Shown: positions 55,588 to 64,000 of the stretch, in pieces
Layout: each line of letters begins with the position of its first letter
Position numbering within the stretch: the first letter of the stretch is position 1
Source of the DNA: Aphanomyces cochlioides
Taxonomy: Eukaryota > Oomycota > Saprolegniomycetes > Saprolegniales > Verrucalvaceae
Direction of reading: 5' to 3'
DNA length: 64,000 nt
Assembly: GCA_019828595.1 (NCBI GenBank)
Contig: JAHQRK010000003.1
Coordinates: 3,782,001-3,846,000, forward strand
Program-made: the position numbers and the translations under genes
The notes under the pieces: model-generated
Seen by the model: only the letters and a program-made list of their open reading frames with translations
What the model was told of the DNA's origin: nothing
Database searches by the model: none

Positions 55588-58500
55588 TTGATTTGTGAAT
55601 GGAAAATGTCGGGTTGGGAGCACTACTCTTTCATTTTCGTCCAATTAAATGCATTCTATATCGCGGTTGGCCAAAATTGACTTTCCGTTCATGCGTCACG
55701 TCAGCGTCCAAGCATGAAGTGACCATGAAAATGATGCATGAGTGTCATGTTCGTCTGCCCGCAGGACAATGTAATGTATTTTTTAAATGTTTTAGCACTT
55801 GCAAAAGCTAATTAACGACCACCAGGGCCCTTAGTAGTCGTTCGTGTGAGGAGCCAACATGGTCGGAGTGAAGGCATTCACAATTTCATCGAGTGGATGG
55901 CACACGTGCACCGCGTAATCGAGAACGCAAAGAAACGACAGACTTATTTATTAGTTTAAGCCCAACATGTGCCAGGCAACAATGAGTGTTTTCACTCGTG
56001 TTCACTAACTACAATACCATTGCTGTTGGATGGTGTCATCTGCACACATAGTAGTTAATTGCTCTGGCTTATTTCGCCACACGAAGCCCGTAGCCTTCTT
56101 TGCTTGCTTTATCTTGAAAGCAATCAAAGAACGCTTTGGACTAAAGCGAAATCGCCACTAGTCCAAAAACTATCGGCTCACACTCACACTGTTCGTGATA
56201 AGACACAGCACAGACAAATATCGTGAGTTTCTCTAGATTCTATTGGGTAACGTTATCGTCAGGCTCACAGCCCAAATGTGGTAGGGGGGATGAGTGCGGA
56301 AGGAAACTCACACTCGCACAAGAATTTGTCGGTCAAAAGCTCTTTGTGAGATTTTCGACTTGTAGTATTGAGGTGCACAGGAGGCAACGAACGAACACGA
56401 CGGCTGCAAGTCGTAGGGTGGCACAAGATGGAAAACGATGGGGAAGGTGGGTGTCTTCGGCCCAGAAAGACGTGCGCCGCCGCGCGGTGAAGGGCTATTG
56501 GCAAGGGAAACAGTACAGAGGGGGTGTTGTCGGTATGCGGTGGGTACGACAACCAAACACAGGATCACGCCGCCGCAAATAAAGTCGGTCGGTCGATCCA
56601 AACACGCTGTCTTGGACTTGGTTACTTCACAACAATGAAGCAGATGACCTCGGGGTCATACACAGCAAAAGCGGAAGTGAATTCAAACTTACTCTATCTA
56701 CTCTAATCTGGTCCGCACCTGCTTGCCAGTCTCGGTGCACGAACACACGCGTTCCTCTTGCATTTTCCACTCGAAACTCGTCGGTATTGGTCAAATGTCT
56801 CATGTAGCGTTCTGGCCTCCGTCGTCGGCCGCATGCTCCGAATCTGCGGAATCGCGCTCTCCTCGCTGCCGCTTGGACTGTATCTTTTTCATTCTTGCTC
56901 ATGCTCTGTCACACAACGAATTCTTAATGGGCTTCCTTAAATATCAAACATATTTTATTACATACAAATTGAAAGTGATTTCTTTTTTTATGACTCCTAT
57001 TAATTTTGAACAAACAGAAAATGTCAGGCTCCCTGCACTACGATGAGGCAAAATTTACGGATATATTACGATATTTTCCGGTTTATGATTTGTGAATGGA
57101 AAATGTCGGGTTGGAAGCACTACTCTTTCATTTTCGTCCAATTAAATGCATTCTATATCGCGGTTGGCCAAAATTGACTTTCCGTTCATGCGTCACGTCA
57201 GCGTCCAAGCATGAAGTGACCATGAAAATGATGCATGAGTGTCATGTTCGTCTGCCCGCAGGACAATGTAATGTATTTTTTAAATGTTTTAGCACTTGCA
57301 AAAGCTAATTAACGACCACCAGGGCCCTTAGTAGTCGTTCGTGTGAGGAGCCAACATGGTCGGAGTGAAGGCATTCACAATTTCATCGAGTGGATGGCAC
57401 ACGTGCACCGCGTAATCGAGAACGCAAAGAAACGACAGACTTATTTATTAGTTTAAGCCCAACATGTGCCAGGCAACAGTGAGTGTTTTCACTCGTGTTC
57501 ACTAACTACAATACCATTGCTGTTGGATGGTGTCATCTGCACACATAGTAGTTAATTGCTCTGGCTTATTTCGCCACACGAAGCCCGTAGCCTTCTTTGC
57601 TTGCTTTATCTTGAAAGCAATCAAAGAACGCTTTGGACTAAAGCGAAATCGCCACTAGTCCAAAAACTATCGGCTCACACTCACACTGTTCGTGATAAGA
57701 CACAGCACAGACAAATATCGTGAGTTTCTCTAGATTCTATTGGGTAACGTTATCGTCAGGCTCACAGCCCAAATGTGGTAGGGGGGATGAGTGCGGAAGG
57801 AAACTCACACTCGCACAAGAATTTGTCGGTCAAAAGCTCTTTGTGAGATTTTCGACTTGTAGTATTGAGGTGCACAGGAGGCAACGAACGAACACGACGG
57901 CTGCAAGTCGTAGGGTGGCACAAGATGGAAAACGATGGGGAAGGTGGGTGTCTTCGGCCCAGAAAGACGTGCGCCGCCGCGCGGTGAAGGGCTATTGGCA
58001 AGGGAAACAGTACAGAGGGGGTGTTGTCGGTATGCGGTGGGTACGACAACCAAACACAGGATCACGCCGCCGCAAATAAAGTCGGTCGGTCGATCCAAAC
58101 ACGCTGTCTTGGACTTGGTTACTTCACAACAATGAAGCAGATGACCTCGGGGTCATACACAGCAAAAGCGGAAGTGAATTCAAACTTACTCTATCTACTC
58201 TAATCTGGTCCGCACCTGCTTGCCAGTCTCGGTGCACGAACACACGCGTTCCTCTTGCATTTTCCACTCGAAACTCGTCGGTATTGGTCAAATGTCTCAT
58301 GTAGCGTTCTGGCCTCCGTCGTCGGCCGCATGCTCCGAATCTGCGGAATCGCGCTCTCCTCGCTGCCGCTTGGACTGTATCTTTTTCATTCTTGCTCATG
58401 CTCTGTCACACAACGAATTCTTAATGGGCTTCCTTAAATATCAAACATATTTTATTACATACAAATTGAAAGTGATTTCTTTTTTTATGACTCCTATTAA

Positions 58501-59906
58501 TTTTGAACAAACAGAAAATGTCAGGCTCCCTGCACTACGATGAGGCAAAATTTACGGATATATTACGATATTTTCCGGTTTATGATTTGTGAATGGAAAA
58601 TGTCGGGTTGGAAGCACTACTCTTTCATTTTCGTCCAATTAAATGCATTCTATATCGCGGTTGGCCAAAATTGACTTTCCGTTCATGCGTCACGTCAGCG
58701 TCCAAGCATGAAGTGACCATGAAAATGATGCATGAGTGTCATGTTCGTCTGCCCGCAGGACAATGTAATGTATTTTTTAAATGTTTTAGCACTTGCAAAA
58801 GCTAATTAACGACCACCAGGGCCCTTAGTAGTCGTTCGTGTGAGGAGCCAACATGGTCGGAGTGAAGGCATTCACAATTTCATCGAGTGGATGGCACACG
58901 TGCACCGCGTAATCGAGAACGCAAAGAAACGACAGACTTATTTATTAGTTTAAGCCCAACATGTGCCAGGCAACAGTGAGTGTTTTCACTCGTGTTCACT
59001 AACTACAATACCATTGCTGTTGGATGGTGTCATCTGCACACATAGTAGTTAATTGCTCTGGCTTATTTCGCCACACGAAGCCCGTAGCCTTCTTTGCTTG
59101 CTTTATCTTGAAAGCAATCAAAGAACGCTTTGGACTAAAGCGAAATCGCCACTAGTCCAAAAACTATCGGCTCACACTCACACTGTTCGTGATAAGACAC
59201 AGCACAGACAAATATCGTGAGTTTCTCTAGATTCTATTGGGTAACGTTATCGTCAGGCTCACAGCCCAACTGTGGTAGGGGGGATGAGTGCGGAAGGAAA
59301 CTCACACTCGCACAAGAATTTGTCGGTCAAAAGCTCTTTGTGAGATTTTCGACTTGTAGTATTGAGGTGCACAGGAGGCAACGAACGAACACGACGGCTG
59401 CAAGTCGTAGGGTGGCACAAGATGGAAAACGATGGGGAAGGTGGGTGTCTTCGGCCCAGAAAGACGTGCGCCGCCGCGCGGTGAAGGGCTATTGGCAAGG
59501 GAAACAGTACAGAGGGGGTGTTGTCGGTATGCGGTGGGTACGACAACCAAACACAGGATCACGCCGCCGCAAATAAAGTCGGTCGGTCGATCCAAACACG
59601 CTGTCTTGGACTTGGTTACTTCACAACAATGAAGCAGATGACCTCGGGGTCATACACAGCAAAAGCGGAAGTGAATTCAAACTTACTCTATCTACTCTAA
59701 TCTGGTCCGCACCTGCTTGCCAGTCTCGGTGCACGAACACACGCGTTCCTCTTGCATTTTCCACTCGAAACTCGTCGGTATTGGTCAAATGTCTCATGTA
59801 GCGTTCTGGCCTCCGTCGTCGGCCGCATGCTCCGAATCTGCGGAATCGCGCTCTCCTCGCTGCCGCTTGGACTGTATCTTTTTCATTCTTGCTCATGCTC
59901 TGTCAC
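55588..59906 (+). repeat. Tandem array of a 1,497-bp unit, 2.9 near-identical copies
   Basis: Copies are 55588-57084, 57085-58581 and 58582-59906 (last one cut short). Only a handful of substitutions were seen between copies (for example CAACAATGAG/CAACAGTGAG and CCAAATGTGG/CCAACTGTGG). No 5S rRNA or spliceosomal RNA sequence was recognised in the unit. The recent origin, or homogenisation, is evident from the near-identity. Confidence 0.95.
56627..56902 (-). CDS. ORF carried by the 1,497-bp unit (also at 58124-58399, 59621-59896 and in the inverted copy)
   Basis: A 91-aa minus-strand frame from ATG, highly basic at the start (MSKNEKDTVQAAARRARFRR, then CGRRRRPERYMRH) followed by TDEFRVENARGTRVFVHRDW. 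It occurs in every copy and also begins in the inverted copy at 63819. A GTAAGT donor follows at the end of the recognisable part, so a second exon is possible. I recognise no family. It is the best protein-coding candidate in the unit, but copy conservation alone reflects recent duplication and is not evidence of selection. Confidence 0.35.
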   Translation of the reverse strand: MSKNEKDTVQAAARRARFRRFGACGRRRRPERYMRHLTNTDEFRVENARGTRVFVHRDWQAGADQIRVDRVSLNSLPLLLCMTPRSSASLL

Positions 59907-60546
59907 AAGCCACCCCGGTCAGCGTGCGACTCGGTGAGAGTGAGCACCGACCCACAAACATGTTCCGCCAACCTTGTCCATGCTTTGACCCAGGCTGAAG
60001 TACCTTGACATTCTTGACGGCCCTCACTTTCTTCATTTTTTCTTTCCAATGTCCCAGCCGTTTGGACTCGGTGGGAATGCTTGGCTCGCCTCGATGCGCT
60101 CCAATGCTTCGTCAAGTGGTCGAACAAACGTACTGCGAACAAGCCGTCCGTGGGTCCAAAAAGATCAACTCAAACTACTCAACCAGGCACCGAGACTCGC
60201 AATGGCGCGGTGCCCCGATTGTTCCAAATGACAAGATGGTGGTCCTTCATCGCTTTCAAGATCTTGGATCCCTTGAATGAGCCAAACGTCGACTCTCAGG
60301 GTCATTTGGGTACACCAAGTCAATATCCAGGGCCATGGGGTCCTTCTCCAAATCCTCTCGGGCCACCCCCAGCACCAACGTCCGTCGGTGGGCCAAGCGC
60401 AATTGTCAGCCTCAATCCAAGTCAGAGTAGGTTGGCTGATAATTCATAATGCACTTCACTTGCTGTTCAACATGCAAACGTAAAATCATATAAATCCATT
60501 CCAGCACAAGATTGATCCGCCTACAGTGCAAACAAATTAATCACAA
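59907..60546. other. Unassigned sequence between the tandem array and the Copia relic
   Basis: A proline/glycine-rich plus frame (GPWGPSPNPLGPPPAPTS, near 60330-60390) overlaps other open frames. No start, domain or homology can be supported. Confidence 0.3.
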
Positions 60547-61023
60547 TCAGTTCCATTCCAATCCATCAAGGTAAGCCCAAGGGTAAATCCAATCGTCAAA
60601 CCAAAGTTGGCAAACCAAAGTGATGTCAAACTGGGATAAGTGGCTAAGCCTGAGACGAATCGTCCTCTTCGCCTTCCCCAGCTTCGCTCTTTGTTTCTTC
60701 TTCATCCTCGTCATCGTTCGGAGGGACAAAGTCGGTTTGAACCATCGTGTCCAGCCTGTCAAGATGCAAACGATCGCGCTCAAATTCGTAAACCAAGGTC
60801 GAGGCAGGGAGGGAAATCGCAGCAACCCATGTCCACACGCCATTTGGTTCGAGCTGTACTATGTACGATTTCTCCTTTGCCCTGGTCGGCGATATAGATA
60901 AGGTACGACAAACTGTCCTTTGAGTACCCCACAAACACACCAGCACGAGCCTTGCTGGCCAATTTGGAGCGATGTACGCTTGGAATATGAACCATGACTT
61001 TACATCCAAACACACGTAAATGA

Positions 61024-61833
61024 TCAAGAGGAGGAGGGGGCCATAAGTGCTTCATATGGTGATTTCCCGTGCAAAGCCCGTGAAGAGGATCTATTTCTCA
61101 AATATACAGCACAATCCAAAGCTTCACACCAAAAATTAGATGGTAAATTTGATCCCAAAAGTAGAGACTTTGTCATTTCTATGAGGGTACGGTTGCTGCG
61201 TTCGATAATTCCATTTTGCTGAGGTGAATGAGGTGTTGTTAATTCTTGAACAATCCCACGTGATAAGCAAAATGAAGCAAAGGCACCACCACTGTACTCT
61301 TTTGCATTGTCTGTTTTCACAAAGCGAACTTTCCTTTCACTGTATGCCTCCATTTTTGTTATGAAAGCCTTCAAGCATCTGGTTTGCTCCTCGGAATCTT
61401 TTGTCTTAACAGCAAATGCATGGACAATGTGAAATGGCTCACAAATCATGCTGACTATACCATTGAAACCATCCCGAGAGCTGGGCTTGACAAGACCACA
61501 ATAATCGACAGCAATCCACAATGTGTCCTTACTAAACTTTCGACGATCCACAGGTGGAAATGAATTACGAACAAGCTTCCCCATGACACATGTTTTGCAT
61601 GTCTCCAATTCAGAATCTTTCACAATAATGCCCCGACTAGCTTTGACGATTTTGGCACAGTCTCTTGTATTCAGATGACCCAGGCGTTTATGCCAAGTCT
61701 CTATATCATCGTCGATTTTCTTGGAAGCGAATGATGCACTTCCACTAGTTGACTGTGATTTTGCTTCTAACAAAAATAAATTGTTGCTAGTCTTCAATGC
61801 AATAAGTTTGTCAATGCCCTGACCAATTGGCAT
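61024..61833 (-). pseudogene. Copia integrase region
   Basis: The HHCC finger (WHKRLGHLN...CKTCVMGK) and integrase core follow: WIAVDYCGLV (first Asp), VKTDNAKEYSGG (second Asp) and PHSPQQNGIIERSNRTLIEM (Glu). The frame breaks near 61040 and resumes shifted as DHLRVFGCKVMVHIP. At least four frameshifts separate gag from this point, so the pol polyprotein is dead. Confidence 0.88.
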
Positions 61834-61951
61834 TTGTCACCAAGAAAGCTGCATTTAAGGCCTTTGGCTGCTGCTTTAGATATCGACACTAGGTTCTTCT
61901 TCAAATTTGCAATGTATAAGGTGTCTTTGAGAAGGCAGACTTGTTTACCAT

Positions 61952-62950
61952 TTAAAAATAAAGGTGCATCACCACGTCGTGTTGCGTAAATTGTTTCGCC
62001 AGAAGCAGTCGATATGGCGATGGGATCCTCCAAGAATGTAATATTAACAAGGTTCCGAGTGTCAATAGTGTCATTTGCATATGATGGCTCGCTCCAGAAT
62101 CAACAAACCACTCAGTATCATGAACATGTAGTGCTGAAGCAGCAAAAGGCTCAACATAAAATGAGACACCCATGTTAGCAGTCGCTGGGTCAGCCTTATT
62201 TGTGATACCACTTCTATCATTCTTCTTCTTCGATTTACATTTGTTGGTATAGTGCCCCATTTTCAGACACTTGAAGCATTTAACTTTAGAAAAATCTTTC
62301 TTGAGATGCGAGTTCTGCTTCACTTCAGTGTTGAGAGACGCTCCAGTATTTTGCTGATTTTCGTGAATATCTTGCTCTTTACGTCGTAAGTATTCACCAC
62401 GAGCCAGTGTTGTCATTTCGTTAAAGGTTTTGCTTTGCTGAAGAACACCAACGAACCCATTCCAGTCAGAGCTAAGGCTTTGGATAAAATTAGCTCTTTT
62501 CATGTCGTCTGGTATGCGTTCGTTGTAGTCTCTTAGTTCCTGAATACATTTCAACGTCTTCACAATGTAATCTCCCATATCACCGCCCTTCGACAGACGT
62601 AGACTATAGTACTGTCCTTTCAATTGGCCAATGCTCGCAGCACAGTTCAGAGCATATTTTGTTTCCAAATAAGTCATAATGGACAAGGGGTCACGAAACT
62701 GATAGGTTTCCATTCGATGCTCTTCATCAAGAGCATTTCGAATAATACATGCTGCTTTCAACTGGTTTCGACTCTTTTTCTTGCCCTTCAGAGACGCCAG
62801 CTCATCTCCTGTAGGGGGCTCCACTCGAGCATCTTCATACAGATCCAAAATGGTCAAATACTCTACAACCTGCAAATGCCATGGACGAAACCCAACACCA
62901 GTAAAGGTTGGTAGCTTGATGGTAAACTTGTCGTCTGAATTGCCGCTCAT
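61952..62950 (-). pseudogene. Copia gag and start of protease
   Basis: ATG at 62950. UBN2-type gag (FRPWHLQVVEYLTILDLY, MTYLETKYALNCAASIGQ), a CCHC zinc knuckle CFKCLKMGHYTNKC, and the protease active site FVDSGASHHM. The frame is lost just after the DSG site (around 62.08 kb). The rest of the protease region, DPIAISTASGETIYATRRGD, continues in the next frame. Confidence 0.85.
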
Positions 62951-62965
62951 AACCTATTGACAACC

Positions 62966-63170
62966 TGTGGTAACCTAGACAAAGTCTTTTGGAAGCGTAG
63001 ATGAGAACCTAGAACAAGCAAAGCTGTGGAAGAACAAAGAGTGTGTATTATCATGTAGTTAGCAAAGCGACGTCTATTCCAATACAATTTCATCCATATC
63101 CATATCATTATTCAAAGGTTGCAATGTGACTCTTCGGGACGACTGTTAGTCGCCAACAGAGCAATCAACA
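62966..63170 (-). repeat. Probable 5' LTR of the Copia element
   Basis: About 205 bp beginning TG and ending CA on the minus strand. It is followed within a few bases by GGTTGTCAATAGGTTATGAGC, which precedes the gag ATG and loosely resembles an initiator-tRNA primer site. With no second LTR to compare, the borders are inferred. Confidence 0.45.
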
Positions 63171-64000
63171 ACTATGTGTGCAGATGACACCATCCAACAG
63201 CAATGGTATTGTAGTTAGTGAACACGAGTGAAAACACTCACTGTTGCCTGGCACATGTTGGGCTTAAACTAATAAATAAGTCTGTCGTTTCTTTGCGTTC
63301 TCGATTACGCGGTGCACGTGTGCCATCCACTCGATGAAATTGTGAATGCCTTCACTCCGACCATGTTGGCTCCTCACACGAACGACTACTAAGGGCCCTG
63401 GTGGTCGTTAATTAGCTTTTGCAAGTGCTAAAACATTTAAAAAATACATTACATTGTCCTGCGGGCAGACGAACATGACACTCATGCATCATTTTCATGG
63501 TCACTTCATGCTTGGACGCTGACGTGACGCATGAACGGAAAGTCAATTTTGGCCAACCGCGATATAGAATGCATTTAATTGGACGAAAATGAAAGAGTAG
63601 TGCTTCCAACCCGACATTTTCCATTCACAAATCATAAACCGGAAAATATCGTAATATATCCGTAAATTTTGCCTCATCGTAGTGCAGGGAGCCTGACATT
63701 TTCTGTTTGTTCAAAATTAATAGGAGTCATAAAAAAAGAAATCACTTTCAATTTGTATGTAATAAAATATGTTTGATATTTAAGGAAGCCCGTTAAGAAT
63801 TCGTTGTGTGACAGAGCATGAGCAAGAATGAAAAAGATACAGTCCAAGCGGCAGCGAGGAGAGCGCGATTCCGCAGATTCGGAGCATGCGGCCGACGACG
63901 GAGGCCAGAACGCTACATGAGACATTTGACCAATACCGACGAGTTTCGAGTGGAAAATGCAAGAGGAACGCGTGTGTTCGTGCACCGAGACTGGCAAGCA
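63171..64000 (-). repeat. Inverted copy of the 1,497-bp unit (runs off the window)
   Basis: The reverse complement of unit sequence, starting at the point corresponding to 57550 in copy 2 and extending back through the unit start into the preceding unit's end (GCCTGACATTTTCTGTTTG and beyond). At least two units are therefore joined here in inverted orientation. It differs from the array by very few bases (for example CCCGTTAAG for CCCATTAAG). Confidence 0.95.

Larger units (their letters stand above)
60547..63170 (-). mobile_element. Truncated Copia-type LTR retrotransposon
   Basis: Reading on the minus strand: a probable 5' LTR 63170-62966 (TGTTGATTGC...TTACCACA), a short leader, gag, protease and integrase. 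The sequence then decays near 60.6 kb before any reverse transcriptase or RNase H. No 3' LTR was found at the low-coordinate end. The element borders directly on an inverted copy of the 1,497-bp unit, so it appears inserted into that repeat at CACACATAG. Confidence 0.75.

Noticed and set aside
55599..55811. Repeated 70-aa ORF at the start of each 1,497-bp unit, and 119-aa and 107-aa ORFs on the plus strand
   Set aside because: Their recurrence only reflects duplication of the unit. They overlap the basic minus frame and show no protein-like pattern.
55588..59906. Possibility that the tandem array is 5S rDNA or an snRNA cluster
   Set aside because: None of the conserved 5S, U1, U2, U5 or U6 strings I know is present in the unit.
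1..64000. CRISPR array, operons or bacterial signals
   Set aside because: Short spliceosomal introns throughout and cytosolic ribosomal and proteasome genes show the DNA is eukaryotic. No spaced-repeat array of CRISPR type was seen.

Overview
The window is eukaryotic nuclear DNA. The genes are interrupted by very short GT..AG introns (almost all 36-56 nt) and packed tightly on both strands. Conserved products are ribosomal proteins uS8 and eL21, proteasome alpha-1, RAPTOR, FIP1, DPH6, uroporphyrinogen decarboxylase, a queuine-type tRNA transglycosylase and an OTU deubiquitinase. Together with an HPAT/SGT1-like and a GT60-like glycosyltransferase and many Harbinger, pogo, hAT and Copia relics, this fits an oomycete, most likely a saprolegnialean (Aphanomyces/Achlya-like). 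The lineage is inference from gene style, not from a marker gene.

Layout: 0-1.5 kb is a Harbinger element (partial Myb-like partner plus a converging intact transposase). 1.3-5 kb is repeat-rich with a degenerate ORF and a 56-bp tandem repeat. 5.0-6.8 kb is a six-to-seven-exon leucine-rich-repeat gene. 7.5-8.6 kb is a 1.07-kb Harbinger-type MITE. 8.6-14.1 kb carries a membrane protein, an FAD monooxygenase and two adjacent secretory-pathway glycosyltransferases, all on the minus strand. 15.5-17.7 kb is a second Harbinger transposase (one nonsense codon) converging on its Myb-like partner. 18.2-30.9 kb is a housekeeping block: ankyrin protein, RPS15A, DPH6, RPL21, FIP1, a myristoylated CAMK-type kinase, a coiled-coil protein and UROD. 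It is interrupted by a 670-bp foldback element.

31-44 kb is accessory DNA: a small hypothetical gene, a truncated hAT transposase beside a long inverted repeat, a complete pogo/Tigger element (33-bp perfect TIRs, TA duplication) carrying a tRNA-like Pol III unit, an ISL2EU-like transposase with one nonsense codon, and a gene broken by a MITE with exact TAA duplication. 44.9-55.5 kb is a second gene block: PSMA1, an OTU/UIM deubiquitinase, an unresolved minus gene, TGT, RAPTOR and a RING-H2 protein. 55.6-64 kb is a near-identical 1,497-bp tandem array (2.9 copies), then a truncated, frameshifted Copia element, then a further copy of the same unit in inverted orientation running off the window.

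Functional themes: translation and its tRNA/eEF2 modification (DPH6, TGT, uS8, eL21), ubiquitin-proteasome (OTU, PSMA1, RING), TOR signalling (RAPTOR) and protein glycosylation. A TATCCGGA-type motif sits 34-166 bp upstream of five minus-strand start codons and is the best candidate regulatory signal. Exon coordinates were derived by hand from splice sites and frame continuity. Where a model is tentative I say so.
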